Origin: an uncultured Verrucomicrobiota bacterium
Lineage (GTDB): Bacteria; Verrucomicrobiota; Kiritimatiellia; CAIQIC01; Lenti-01
Reading direction: 5' to 3'
DNA length: 64,000 bases
NCBI GenBank assembly: GCA_937860055.1
Contig: CALMBO010000012.1
Coordinates: 1 to 64,000, forward strand
Shown here: piece after piece, positions 6,981-15,643 of the stretch
How positions within the stretch are numbered: position 1 is the first letter of the stretch
How the letters are laid out: every line of letters begins with the position of its first letter
Program-made: the position numbers and the translations under genes
Notes under the pieces: generated by a model
Seen by the model: the letters and a program-made list of their open reading frames with translations, nothing else
Databases searched by the model: none
Told to the model about the DNA's origin: nothing

Positions 6981-7850
6981 TCAGACCCGGTTTTCCGAAT
7001 CGCTGGCGACTTTCCGGAGGCGGGCCAGGGCGTTGTCGAAGTCGGCGGCCTGGGTCAGGTAGAAGTGGCAGGGATGTCCGCAAAGCGCCTGGATGTCGCG
7101 CCGCAGCGACGGATTGAGGGGGTTGAGCAGGGCGACCAGCCATTCGCGGCCCATCAGCTCGAACACGATGGCGCCGCGATTGACAATGAACTCCTCGGGG
7201 AGGATCCGGGCCAGTTCGGGGCGCATGGTGAAGCCCCCCAGCGAAACATAGGGGGTCGGAGCTTCCTCGGACGCCTGCGAGAGGTAGAGCAGGATGCGGT
7301 CCAGTCCCTTGTGGTGGGCGGCGCCAAGCGCGTGCAGCACGGAAACCGTTCCGCGGTTGTTCGAGGCCGCCATCTCGGTCAGGTCGCGGACCAGCTTGGC
7401 ATATTCCTCTTGATTGATCTCCTGGCGTTCGAAGAGCTTCCAGGCCAGATCGATTTCATCGGAAATGTTGAACGCCGAGGGGACGGACACAGAGGGTTTC
7501 GGCGGCTCTTCGCCGCCGGCCATTGCCTCGGCAAAGGCGGCCGATCCATCGCTTCCCGCGTCGAACGCGGCCAGCCATTCCTGCGCGCGAGGATCGAGGT
7601 CGCCGCGCAGGATTTCCACCTGTTCCCGCAGGGCGACCGCATCTCCTGAACGGCGCAGGATGTCCGCCAGATGCAGGCGGTGCTTCAGCGCGGTGTCGAG
7701 TTCGCCGCAGGCCTGGGCGGCGAGGATGGCCGCCTCCAGCGTGCCCCGGTCGTCCGGCATGGCCTCGAGGATCTGCTCGAAGGCCTGGAGGGCGCTGCGT
7801 TCGTCGCGTTGCCTGGATTCGTCGCGGGCGGATGGTCGTTTGTCGGACAT
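6981..7850 (-). CDS. MshEN-like protein of the pilus locus
   Basis: The 289-residue protein starts at ATG 7850. Longer starts would run across the divergent pilB promoter. The N-terminal 110 residues are helical and resemble a tetratricopeptide-like bundle. The C-terminal 70 residues (FIVNRGAIVFELMGREWLVA, then NPLNPSLRRDIQALCG) match the pattern of the MshEN/T2SSE_N domain, which in pilus ATPases binds cyclic di-GMP or PilM-type partners. The gene diverges from pilB, which has its own copy of this domain. I infer a regulator or adaptor of the pilus motor. It has no ATPase motifs. The key arginines of the cyclic di-GMP motif are not clear, so ligand binding is uncertain. Confidence 0.6.
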   Translation of the reverse strand: MSDKRPSARDESRQRDERSALQAFEQILEAMPDDRGTLEAAILAAQACGELDTALKHRLHLADILRRSGDAVALREQVEILRGDLDPRAQEWLAAFDAGSDGSAAFAEAMAGGEEPPKPSVSVPSAFNISDEIDLAWKLFERQEINQEEYAKLVRDLTEMAASNNRGTVSVLHALGAAHHKGLDRILLYLSQASEEAPTPYVSLGGFTMRPELARILPEEFIVNRGAIVFELMGREWLVALLNPLNPSLRRDIQALCGHPCHFYLTQAADFDNALARLRKVASDSENRV

Positions 7851-7872
7851 GGTGTATGGCTCGATACTTTGC

Positions 7873-7901
7873 ACAATATCCGAATTGAACATTTGAGGCA
7901 A
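7873..7901 (-). promoter_or_regulatory. Promoter of the MshEN-like gene
   Basis: On the minus strand TTGCCT (7901-7896) and TATTGT (7878-7873) are spaced by 17 bases, 22 bases upstream of the ATG at 7850. It overlaps the opposite-facing pilB promoter, so the two directions may compete for polymerase. Confidence 0.5.
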
Positions 7902-7912
7902 GAGGCTATAGT
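7885..7912 (+). promoter_or_regulatory. Promoter of the pilB-pilC operon
   Basis: TTGAAC (7885-7890) and TATAGT (7907-7912) are spaced by 16 bases and lie 34 bases upstream of the pilB start at 7947. Confidence 0.5.
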
Positions 7913-7946
7913 ACAAGGATGCTATCCAAGGAAACGGACAGGAACG

Positions 7947-9674
7947 ATGGCTGAAGCCGCAAAGAAGACAGGCGCCCCGCAGGCGAGCCAGATCAAGGAC
8001 ATCCTGTTGCAGAGGGGTTCGATTGCTCCGGACGTCCTGGCGGAGGCCGAGCAGGAGGCGTTGAAGACGGGAGTCCGCCTGGAGAAATACCTGGCGGACA
8101 AGCGCCGCGTGTCCCCCGTGGAAATGACGTTGGCGTTGTCCTCGTATCTCCGGATGCCGCCCATCAGCCTGGTCCATTTCACCCCCGACAAGTCGTTGCA
8201 GGACGTGGTGCCCCAGAACATGATGCAGCGCCACAAGGCGATCCCCGTGGCAAGGCTCGGCAGTTCCCTCACGCTCGCCCTGGGCGATCCCTTCAACCTG
8301 GCTGCAATCGAAGAGCTTTCGGTTTCCACGGGGTTGAAGATCATTCCGCTGGCCGCTCCGGCGCCGGACGTCCAGACGATCCTGGACCGGCTCACGGCTG
8401 AGGGAACGAAGGGCCTCGATCTTTCCGAGCTGATGAAGGAGGAGGGGGAGGTCCAGATCGTCGAGGAGGGCCAGGAGGAGCAGAGCCTGGACGAGATGCT
8501 GGAGAGCGCCGAAGGCGCGCCGGTGATCCGCATGGTCAACATGATCCTGGTGGAGGCGATGCGCACCGGCGCCAGCGACATCCACATCGAGCCGATGGAG
8601 AAGAAGGTGCGCCTGCGCTACCGCATCGACGGGGATCTGGTCGAGAAGCCCGGGCCGCCCAAGGGGCTGCAGAACGCGGTGCTGTCCCGCATCAAGATCA
8701 TGTCGGACCTCAATATCGCCGAGCGCCGCATCCCGCAGGACGGCCGTTTCAACATCAAGGCCCTGGGCAAGGAGATCGATCTGCGCGTGAGCATCCTCCC
8801 GACCGTTTTCGGGGAGAAGGTCGTGATGCGTACGCTGGACAAGAGCAGCCTGTCGCCCAGCCTGGGGGCGCTGGGCCTGGATCCGGCGGCGGAAAGCGCC
8901 ATGCGCTACGGCATCCGCCAGCCGCACGGGATCATCCTGGTGACCGGCCCGACGGGCAGCGGCAAGACCACGACGCTGTATTCCTGCCTGCAGGAGCTGA
9001 ACACGGAAGACGTCAACATCATCACCTGCGAAGACCCGGTGGAGTACCAGCTGGCGGGCATCAACCAGGTGCAGGTCAACGCCAAGGTGGGGCTGACCTT
9101 CGCCGCCGCGCTGCGTTCCGTGCTGCGCCAGGACCCCGACATCGTCCTCGTGGGCGAAATCCGCGACGGCGAGACGGCGCAGATCGCCATGCGCGCCGCG
9201 CTGACGGGGCATCTGGTGCTGAGCACGCTGCACACCAACGATGCGCCCGGGGCGATCACGCGCCTCATCGACATGGGCGTGGAGCCGTTCATGCTGGGCT
9301 CCTCGGTGATCCTGGCCCAGGCCCAGCGCCTGTACCGCAAGCTCTGCAGCGCCTGCAAGCGGCCGACGGAGATCGATCCGGAGGTCCTGAAGAGCAACCA
9401 TATCGATCCGCACGAATTCGACGGTGCGACGGTTTACAAGGCCGTTGGCTGCCCACGCTGCAACAAGGGCTACAAGGGCCGCGGCGCCATCATGGAAGTG
9501 TTCCTCATCAACGATGCGATCCGGCAGGGCATCTTGCGGGGGATGAACACCTCGGAGCTGCGCGAACTGGGACGGAAGAACGGAATGGTGACGTTGAAGC
9601 AGGCGGGCCTTGCACGGGTCAAGGAGGGGTTGACCACCCTGGAGGCCGCGCTGGAAGTGACCGGTGGAGAATAG
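7947..9674 (+). CDS. pilB: Type IV pilus assembly / type II secretion ATPase (PilB/GspE)
   Basis: The 575-residue ATPase drives pilus extension or pseudopilus assembly from the cytoplasmic face of the inner membrane. The start ATG 7947 follows ACAGGAACG. Residues 15-165 hold the MshEN/T2SSE N-terminal domain, including an AIPVARLGSSLTLALGDP strand. The catalytic half shows Walker A GPTGSGKTT from residue 334, a CEDPVEY Asp box, a Walker B/His box region (VGEIRDGETA, STLHTNDAPGA) and a zinc-binding C-terminal knuckle with CSACK and CPRCNKG. Length fits the family (550-600). It heads an operon with pilC and the NtrC-like gene. No pilT retraction ATPase is seen in the window. Confidence 0.96.
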   Translation: MAEAAKKTGAPQASQIKDILLQRGSIAPDVLAEAEQEALKTGVRLEKYLADKRRVSPVEMTLALSSYLRMPPISLVHFTPDKSLQDVVPQNMMQRHKAIPVARLGSSLTLALGDPFNLAAIEELSVSTGLKIIPLAAPAPDVQTILDRLTAEGTKGLDLSELMKEEGEVQIVEEGQEEQSLDEMLESAEGAPVIRMVNMILVEAMRTGASDIHIEPMEKKVRLRYRIDGDLVEKPGPPKGLQNAVLSRIKIMSDLNIAERRIPQDGRFNIKALGKEIDLRVSILPTVFGEKVVMRTLDKSSLSPSLGALGLDPAAESAMRYGIRQPHGIILVTGPTGSGKTTTLYSCLQELNTEDVNIITCEDPVEYQLAGINQVQVNAKVGLTFAAALRSVLRQDPDIVLVGEIRDGETAQIAMRAALTGHLVLSTLHTNDAPGAITRLIDMGVEPFMLGSSVILAQAQRLYRKLCSACKRPTEIDPEVLKSNHIDPHEFDGATVYKAVGCPRCNKGYKGRGAIMEVFLINDAIRQGILRGMNTSELRELGRKNGMVTLKQAGLARVKEGLTTLEAALEVTGGE

Positions 9675-9678
9675 CAAG

Positions 9679-10794
9679 ATGAGTATTTCCCGCACAGCCC
9701 CTCCGCCGGCGAAGCCGTCCGGCAAGCATGCCATCCCGGTGCCGGGGGCGCGCAAGATCGTGGACCAGCATCTGCCCGGCTTCACGCGCCAGCTGGGCGC
9801 CATGCTGGGCGCCGGCATGCCGATCGTGGCCTGCCTGCGCGCGATGGAGGAGCAGACCGACCACAAGTCGTTCAAGGCGGTGATCGGCCAGGTGCGTGAA
9901 GGCATCGAAGGCGGCCAGTCCATGTCCGAGTCCCTTCGCCAGTTTCCGGCGGTTTTCGACACCCTGTACTGCAACATGGTGGGGGGCGGCGAGACGAGCG
10001 GCGAACTTTCCGAAACCATGGCGCGGCTGGCCGGGTTCCTGGAGTCCAGCGCCAAGCTCCGGCGCAAGGTCAAGTCGGCGATGATGTACCCGACGGTGGT
10101 GCTGTGCCTGTGCATCGCGATTTCGACAGCCCTGGTCGTGTTCGTCGTTCCCGTCTTCGGCGACATGTTCAAGGACTTCGACGCGGCCCTGCCGGCGCCC
10201 ACCCAGTTCCTGCTCGACCTCAGCGGTTTCATGCGCAAGTACATCCTCTATTTGATCGTCATCCTGGGCGGCGCGATCTACGGCTTCCGCAAATGGAAGA
10301 AGTCGGAAAAGGGGAATTATGCGTGGGACGAGCTGATGCTCCGGGCCCCGGTCTTCGGCAAGCTCAACCGCTACGTGGCCTCGGCGCGCTTCGCCCGGAT
10401 GCTGAGCCAGATGACGCGCAGCGGCGTGCCCATCCTCAGCGCGCTCAAGATCGTCTCCGGTTCCACGGGCAACGCCGTGGCGGGCCGCATCGTCGAGAAT
10501 GCGGCGGCGGCCGTCGAGAAGGGCGACCCGCTGTCCGCCGGCCTGATGAACCAGAAGGTCTATCCCATCAGCCTGGTCCGCATGCTGCAGGCCGGCGAAA
10601 AGACCGGCAGCATCGACGACATGATGGACAGCATCGCCGATTTCTACGAGGACGAGGTCAACACCATCGTGAACGGTTTGACGTCTTTGCTGGAGCCGCT
10701 GATCATGGTCGTCCTGGGCCTGATGATCGGCAGCGTCGTCATCGCCATGTTCATGCCCATCTTCAAGATGGGCGAGATCGTCGGAGGCGGGTAG
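9679..10794 (+). CDS. pilC: Type IV pilus / type II secretion inner-membrane platform protein (PilC/GspF)
   Basis: A 371-residue polytopic protein that anchors the assembly ATPase. It contains two T2SSF repeats: the first around residues 35-160 (QLGAMLGAGMPIVACLRAME, MVGGGETSGEL), the second around 235-360 (SQMTRSGVPILSALKIVS, MLQAGEKTGSIDDMM). Three membrane segments follow the first repeat and close the protein. The start ATG 9679 uses a GGAG in the last codons of pilB, so the two are coupled. It is slightly short for the family (about 400 residues) because the N-terminal cytoplasmic tail is brief. Confidence 0.95.
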   Translation: MSISRTAPPPAKPSGKHAIPVPGARKIVDQHLPGFTRQLGAMLGAGMPIVACLRAMEEQTDHKSFKAVIGQVREGIEGGQSMSESLRQFPAVFDTLYCNMVGGGETSGELSETMARLAGFLESSAKLRRKVKSAMMYPTVVLCLCIAISTALVVFVVPVFGDMFKDFDAALPAPTQFLLDLSGFMRKYILYLIVILGGAIYGFRKWKKSEKGNYAWDELMLRAPVFGKLNRYVASARFARMLSQMTRSGVPILSALKIVSGSTGNAVAGRIVENAAAAVEKGDPLSAGLMNQKVYPISLVRMLQAGEKTGSIDDMMDSIADFYEDEVNTIVNGLTSLLEPLIMVVLGLMIGSVVIAMFMPIFKMGEIVGGG

Positions 10795-10797
10795 GCC

Positions 10798-12177
10798 ATG
10801 GCCAATTTGCTTGTTGTCGAAAACGAACTGCCCCTGCTCAAGCTGCTGGGCACCCTCCTGAAGCGGGAGCAGCACGAGGTGACCACCGCCAGCAGCGGGG
10901 AGGAAGCCCAAACCATTCTGGAGAAGCAGCCCTTCGACCTGCTGCTCACGGACATCTCCATGGACGGCATCAACGGCATCGAGCTGCTCCGCTGGGCGCG
11001 GCAGCGGAATCCGTCGCTGTCGGCGATCATCTTCACGGGGTGCGGAGACGTCTCCACGGCGATGGAAGCCTTGAAGCTGGGGGCGTTCGACTACCTGTCC
11101 AAACCGTTCCGGATCGATGAACTGCTGTACACCGTGCGCCGGGCCCTCGAGTACAACCGGGCCCTCCAGGAAAACATGCTGCTGAAGGCCCAGCTCGAGA
11201 CGAGCTTCAACGTGGGCGACCTTGTCGTCGTCAGCGCATCGATGCAGAAGGTTTCCGAAATGATCCGGCGGATGGGTCCGACGGACGCCTCCTTGCTGAT
11301 CATTGGCGAGGTCGGCACGGGCAAGGAGACGGTGGCCCGGGCCATCCATGCGGCCAGTTCGCGCAAGGACAGCCTCTTTCTGGCCGTGAACTGCGCGGCC
11401 TTGACGGGGCCGCAACTGGAGTCGGAGCTGTTTGGCCACCTCAAGGGGGCCATTCCCGGAGCGGAGGCCCACAAGGAAGGGCTGTTCGAAGCGGCCAAGG
11501 GCGGAACGCTTTTCCTCGACGAAATCGGCGCCATGCCTCTTGAAACCCAGGAAAAACTGCTGCATGTGCTGCAGGACCGCGAAGTGCGGCGCCTCAGCAG
11601 CAACCAGGGCATTCCCATCAACGTCCGCGTGCTGGCTGCCACCTCGGATGACCTGCCGGCCCGGATCCGGAAGGGACTTTTCCGGGAAGACTTGTTCAAC
11701 CGCCTGGGCGCCATCTCCATCGAAATCGCACCCCTCCGGAAGCGTCCCGAGGACATTCTCCCGATCGCCGACTCCCTGCTCCGCAAGGCGTCCGCCGCCG
11801 GCGAAAAAACGCCCCGGCTCAGCCGCGAGACGTGCAGCATCCTTGAATCCTACGAATGGCCCGGCAACGTCCGCGAACTTGATGATTGCATCAAGCATGT
11901 CCTTTCCCTGGGGCCTCGCGAGGAGATTGGGCCCGACGATCTTCCGCCGCAGATCCGTGCCGCCGCGCCCAAACCGCCGGTTTCCGGCCCGGCCTCGGTG
12001 TCGATTCCGGGCTTGGAACACGCCGTTTCGCTCAAGGCTTTCCTGCACCGGAAGGAAAAAGAATACCTGGAGCAGGCCCTCAAGCGCGTCGATGGCGACA
12101 AGAAAGCCGCCGCCCAGAACCTCAACATCAGCGTGGCTGATCTCCAGCGGAAGCTTTCCGATTCCAAGGAGGGGTGA
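10798..12177 (+). CDS. NtrC-family response regulator with degenerate GAFTGA loop
   Basis: The 459-residue protein has a receiver domain (1-120), an AAA+ domain (about 140-380) and a C-terminal Fis-like helix-turn-helix (about 415-455). In the receiver, Asp54 (LLLTDISMDG), a switch Thr and a Lys (LSKPF) are present, but the acidic pair reads EN in VVENE. In the AAA+ part Walker A (GEVGTGKE) and Walker B (GTLFLDEIG) are intact. The sigma-54 contact loop GAFTGA is replaced by GAIPGA (residues 217-222), losing the essential Phe and Thr. It may therefore regulate without activating sigma-54, for example as a DNA-binding repressor. It sits directly after pilC with a 3-bp gap. Confidence 0.9.
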   Translation: MANLLVVENELPLLKLLGTLLKREQHEVTTASSGEEAQTILEKQPFDLLLTDISMDGINGIELLRWARQRNPSLSAIIFTGCGDVSTAMEALKLGAFDYLSKPFRIDELLYTVRRALEYNRALQENMLLKAQLETSFNVGDLVVVSASMQKVSEMIRRMGPTDASLLIIGEVGTGKETVARAIHAASSRKDSLFLAVNCAALTGPQLESELFGHLKGAIPGAEAHKEGLFEAAKGGTLFLDEIGAMPLETQEKLLHVLQDREVRRLSSNQGIPINVRVLAATSDDLPARIRKGLFREDLFNRLGAISIEIAPLRKRPEDILPIADSLLRKASAAGEKTPRLSRETCSILESYEWPGNVRELDDCIKHVLSLGPREEIGPDDLPPQIRAAAPKPPVSGPASVSIPGLEHAVSLKAFLHRKEKEYLEQALKRVDGDKKAAAQNLNISVADLQRKLSDSKEG

Positions 12178-12291
12178 GTTTTCCTCTCCCTGCCGTTTTT
12201 CCGGGACCTTCCGAACGCTTTTTCCTCATACTTAAGGCATTTTTCCCGCTGGATATTACGTTGGAGGGATGCCTCACCCGGCGACATGCCA

Positions 12292-12324
12292 CCCGGCCAG
12301 GGGCCGGGCCTGCAGCTTTTTTTT
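12292..12324 (+). terminator. Possible terminator after the regulator gene
   Basis: CCCGGCC (12292-12298) pairs with GGCCGGG (12302-12308). A run of eight Ts follows after an 8-base gap. The gap makes it weaker than the other terminators in this locus. Confidence 0.3.
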
Positions 12325-12392
12325 GGGGGGGCATGGTTTTCATGCCCCGCCCAGGGGTGTTCAGGGGGGATCAGGGGGAGGGAAGAAAGCCT

Positions 12393-12479
12393 ATTGTTAA
12401 AATTAAGAAAATTTAATGTTAAGATTAAGAAAAATTAATGTTAGTATTTCATTGCGTTTCACTTAGGTCGTGGTATTTT
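12393..12479 (+). promoter_or_regulatory. Pilin promoter with upstream A-tract repeats
   Basis: TTGCGT (12452-12457) and TATTTT (12474-12479) are spaced by 16 bases, 92 bases upstream of the pilin ATG. Just upstream, about 12393-12440 holds two near-identical AT units of the form TGTTAARATTAAGAAAAWTTAA. They stand out sharply in this GC-rich sequence and resemble a strong UP element or a regulator binding array. A vegetative rather than sigma-54 promoter is the better fit. Confidence 0.55.
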
Positions 12480-12571
12480 CTCAGTCAGAAAGAACAGAGA
12501 GCGGAATGAGTTGGTTGATGAGGATTCGCTGTTAGATGACTCTGAATGAAAACACAAAAAGGGAGATAACG

Positions 12572-12925
12572 ATGAAGAAGAGCAAACTGGGTTTTACACT
12601 GGTTGAAATCATGATCGTGGTCGCGATCATCGGCATTCTGGCCGCCATCGCGATTCCGGCGTTCACGCGGGCCCGCAACACGTCCCGCGCCAATGCCTGC
12701 ATCAACAACATGCGTTTGATCGATGCCGCCAAGGAACAGTGGGCCCTGGCGACCGGCGCGGCAGACCTTGCCGTTCCGGTGGATGCGGACGTCGCCCCCT
12801 ACATCAAGGGTGGCGTAATGCCGACCTGCCCGGCCGTCGGTGCCTATAACATCAACGCCTTGGGCACGGATCCGACCTGTCCGAACGCGGCTCTTGTGGC
12901 GGATGCTCCGCACGTGCTTCCTTAA
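12572..12925 (+). CDS. pilA: Type IV major pilin
   Basis: The precursor has 117 residues. The leader MKKSKLG is cut by the prepilin peptidase before Phe8, which would be N-methylated. Glu12 (fifth mature residue) and the helix FTLVEIMIVVAIIGILAAIA are canonical. The start ATG 12572 follows GGGAGATAACG. The mature domain is small, with a disulfide candidate between Cys residues in MPTCPAV and DPTCPNA, and looks like the short pilins of verrucomicrobial and clostridial-type systems. It has its own promoter and a strong terminator, as expected for a highly expressed structural subunit standing apart from the assembly genes. Confidence 0.93.
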   Translation: MKKSKLGFTLVEIMIVVAIIGILAAIAIPAFTRARNTSRANACINNMRLIDAAKEQWALATGAADLAVPVDADVAPYIKGGVMPTCPAVGAYNINALGTDPTCPNAALVADAPHVLP

Positions 12926-12978
12926 TCGGGAGGCCAGCGGTTGAGGCGCGGGCCTGACGGTCTCGCCGAAACCCCAAG

Positions 12979-13014
12979 ACACCCTGCCGGATCCGGCAGG
13001 GTGTTTCTTTTATC
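12979..13014 (+). terminator. Rho-independent terminator of the pilin gene
   Basis: The arms ACACCCTGCCGGA and TCCGGCAGGGTGT form a perfect 26-base palindrome (12979-13004), followed by TTTCTTTTAT. It begins 53 bases after the pilin stop codon. Confidence 0.85.
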
Positions 13015-13264
13015 CTCGTCCCTTCCGGGGGAGGGGTCGCCTCGCCGCCTCGTCGCGGCGGCCGGGAGGAAGCGGGGAAGGAAAAAGGAGGGGGGATGGA
13101 GGCCGGCGGAAAAGGCCCGGCCGCCGCGGGAATCGGACTCGCGGAGGCGCCGCATAAAAAATGCGGATATTCCATATTCCTGGGTTGCATTCAAAGTGGG
13201 TTGCCGGCAAGATGGGTCCGCATGAAAGATTGTCCCCAACATCGACTTGCGGAAATTGTGCCGG

Positions 13265-14299
13265 ATGCCGTCGCTGGATAAATTCAAGGGCATAATGGAC
13301 CGTGCGCCGACGGATGTGGTCGGCCTGGATTTCGCCACCAGCGGGGTGCGCGCGGTTCGCATGAAGAAAACCGCGTCCGGCTTGACGGTGACGGCTGCGG
13401 AACTGCTGCCGCCGGCGACCCTGGATGCGCCTGCGGATGCTTCGCCGAAGGCCGATGCCGCGCTGGTCGTTCCGTCCTCTGCGCAGGGGCGATGCGCCGC
13501 GCTGCTGACGTCCGATGCGCGGGCCGTTCTCAAGCTGATCCGCGCTTCCGAGGAAGTCGATCTCGGCAAGCCGGAGCACGTTCTGTCGCGCATAGGGATC
13601 GATCCGGCCCAGAACTACCGCGTATCCACGCGGGTGATCCATTCGGCCACGGTCAAGACGGATGCCTTGGTGCTGGCGGCGGCGATGCCGGAGAACCTGG
13701 CGAAGGCGATGGTGGATTTGTTGCCGAAGGTCGGCCCCCTGGCACCGCGGTTCATCGGCGTTTCCGCCCTGGCCGTTCTGAATGCATTCCACAACGACCC
13801 CCGAAACGCGGGCAATGAAACCGCGCACGGCCTGATCCATTTTGACAACGATTACAGCCTGGTGGCCCTGTTCAACCAGGGCCGCCTTTCCCAGCTGCGC
13901 ACCTTCCCGCTGGGCATGGCCACCTTCCTGCAGGGCACCATGGAGGCGCTGGGCGTAGACGAGGAAACCGCGTCGGGCATCCTGTCCGCCGGCGCCTTCG
14001 ACGTCTCCCAGCTGGTCGAGCAGCAGACGCGGCAACTGCGCGCGCAATACGTGGGCTGCCGGGACTTCATGGAACGCAGCGAGAACTGCACGCTGAAAAA
14101 ACTCCACGTGTCCGGCCCCGCCGCCCTGGCCACCGCGTTCCTCAAGGGCATGGAGAAGGAAGGGATTGGCGAGGAGTGGAATGCGCTGGAAGGCTATCCG
14201 GACCGTTCGCCCGGCAGCGTTCCTCCCGCCCTCGTGTCGCAGCCGTGGCTGTGGTCGGCCTCGATCGGAGCCTGCCTGGGGGTCCTGGAGCCGTCATGA
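13265..14299 (+). CDS. pilM: PilM-like actin-fold pilus assembly protein
   Basis: The 344-residue protein begins with the actin/FtsA-type line VVGLDFATSGVRAVRMKK, as in PilM, where it forms a cytoplasmic ring that binds the PilN N-terminus. I take ATG 13265, though a TTG at 13247 is possible. The middle (about residues 165-230) carries a second nucleotide-binding-fold segment with HFDNDYSLVALF. Sequence similarity to Thermus or Pseudomonas PilM is low, so the name rests on fold pattern and on its place before pilN-O-P-Q. Its stop codon overlaps the start of the next gene (ATGA). Confidence 0.8.
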   Translation: MPSLDKFKGIMDRAPTDVVGLDFATSGVRAVRMKKTASGLTVTAAELLPPATLDAPADASPKADAALVVPSSAQGRCAALLTSDARAVLKLIRASEEVDLGKPEHVLSRIGIDPAQNYRVSTRVIHSATVKTDALVLAAAMPENLAKAMVDLLPKVGPLAPRFIGVSALAVLNAFHNDPRNAGNETAHGLIHFDNDYSLVALFNQGRLSQLRTFPLGMATFLQGTMEALGVDEETASGILSAGAFDVSQLVEQQTRQLRAQYVGCRDFMERSENCTLKKLHVSGPAALATAFLKGMEKEGIGEEWNALEGYPDRSPGSVPPALVSQPWLWSASIGACLGVLEPS

Positions 14300-14928
14300 A
14301 CCTCCAGGTCAATCTCATCCTCGATTCGGAACGGCGCAGCGCCAGCTTTGTCCGCTTCAAGACGCTGGGGCTGACGGCGTCGGTCACGGTGGCCGTGCTG
14401 TTGGGAATCAGCCTGCTCTGGAAATACGTGGGGTATCTCGAAGTCGCCCGGGAACTCGAGCGGCTGGAGCCGCAGCGGGCCCAGTTCGAACAGCGACAGA
14501 AGGAAACGGAATCCCTCCGCAAGGTGCTGGACGTCTACCGGGGGTATGCCAACGAAATCATGGGCTGGCACTATTCGCGCCTGCCGTGGAGCGAAATCCT
14601 GGCGGGGCTCCAGGGGCAGGTGCCGCCGACGGTGCAATTTCGGACCCTGCAGATGCGGACGCAACTGCTCATCGGCAAGGACGGGTTTTTCGTCCGGGAC
14701 CATACCGTGACATTGAACGGCCGGCATCAGGGGCTCAGCGCCGAAACGTTCGTGGAAGCCGTCCGCCGGGCGTGGACGACGCAAGCGCCGATGTCCATGT
14801 GGGTCGAAGAGGCGGCCGTATCCTCTTTCGGCGATGACGATACGCCGGGAGCGTCCCTGCAGGACCGCTTGTTCCAGATCGAGGTGAAGTTCCATCCGAG
14901 GAGTTCCCGTGCGCCTGCTGGCCAATAA
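14296..14928 (+). CDS. pilN: PilN-like inner-membrane assembly protein
   Basis: A 210-residue bitopic protein. It opens with MNLQVNLILDSERRSASFVR, close to the PilN tail (NLLP-type) that docks on PilM, then a membrane helix at about 28-47 and a coiled coil at about 50-80. The periplasmic part is an alpha/beta domain of the PilN/GspL type. It overlaps pilM by 4 bases and pilO by 20 bases, so the four genes are translationally coupled. The name rests on position and topology more than on sequence identity. Confidence 0.8.
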   Translation: MNLQVNLILDSERRSASFVRFKTLGLTASVTVAVLLGISLLWKYVGYLEVARELERLEPQRAQFEQRQKETESLRKVLDVYRGYANEIMGWHYSRLPWSEILAGLQGQVPPTVQFRTLQMRTQLLIGKDGFFVRDHTVTLNGRHQGLSAETFVEAVRRAWTTQAPMSMWVEEAAVSSFGDDDTPGASLQDRLFQIEVKFHPRSSRAPAGQ

Positions 14929-15643
14929 GATCGACCGATCCAAGTTGCCGGCCCTGATCGCGCTGGGCGTGGCGGCCGGGGTTTTCGGCGTGTGGTTCGG
15001 GCTCTACCGTCCGATCAGCCGGCAGATGGCGGAGGATCAGGCGACGATTTCCCAGCTGGAAACCGAACTGACCCAGGCGCCGGAGCAGATTCGCCGGCTG
15101 GGCGAAATGCGCGAGGAGCTCGTGGAGACCATGCGGGGTTTGCGGGTGAACTCCGAGAAATACCTCTTGCAGCCCCGGCTGGGCAACTACCTGCTGCCGG
15201 CCCGCGATTTCCTTGTCAAGCGCGGAAACGACGTCGGGGCGGAGGCGATCCAGGTCTCCGAAATCGGGCTGATCGACCCGCCGGTCCGGATCAAGCCGGC
15301 GCCGAAGGCCGCGGCCGCCTCTTCCGACCAGCCCGGAATGGAACAAAAAACCCCGGCGGCCCCCGTGGCCCAGACCAACAAGGCGCCGACCGTGGCGGTC
15401 CGGGTCTATTCCACCCGCGTGGTGGCGGAGTGCGGCTACGATGCCTTCGTGGAATGGGTGCGCCGCATCCAGACGGACAACCCGCTGATTGCCATCAGCC
15501 ATTTCCTGATCACGGGGCAGCCTGAAAATCCGCAGCGCCATTTGATCCGCTTCGAAGTCCAATGGCCGGTGTGGACCGATCCGGGGACGCAGGCGGAAGT
15601 GCGCCAGAAGGTGGCCGAGATTTTGAGCAGCGAGGTCAAATGA
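14909..15643 (+). CDS. pilO: PilO-like inner-membrane assembly protein
   Basis: A 244-residue bitopic protein starting at GTG 14909, behind CGAGGAG. It has one membrane helix at about residues 11-30, a coiled coil at about 35-70, then a ferredoxin-like periplasmic domain interrupted by an Ala/Pro-rich insertion near 130-155. PilO pairs with PilN to form the alignment complex that spans the periplasm. The order and topology pilM-N-O-P-Q are standard. Confidence 0.8.
   Translation: MRLLANKIDRSKLPALIALGVAAGVFGVWFGLYRPISRQMAEDQATISQLETELTQAPEQIRRLGEMREELVETMRGLRVNSEKYLLQPRLGNYLLPARDFLVKRGNDVGAEAIQVSEIGLIDPPVRIKPAPKAAAASSDQPGMEQKTPAAPVAQTNKAPTVAVRVYSTRVVAECGYDAFVEWVRRIQTDNPLIAISHFLITGQPENPQRHLIRFEVQWPVWTDPGTQAEVRQKVAEILSSEVK

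Noticed and set aside
6811-7143. Minus-strand frame reading ERAMGFEPTTATLARWS
   Set aside because: This peptide is the antisense translation of the tRNA-Gly 3' part, a well-known false gene.
9619-12048. Very long minus-strand frame (809 codons) opposite pilC and the regulator
   Set aside because: His/Arg/Gln/Ala-rich with no domain; it mirrors GC-rich genes on the other strand. The same holds for long antisense frames at 16194-18401, 40124-42361, 48135-50120 and 55685-58891.
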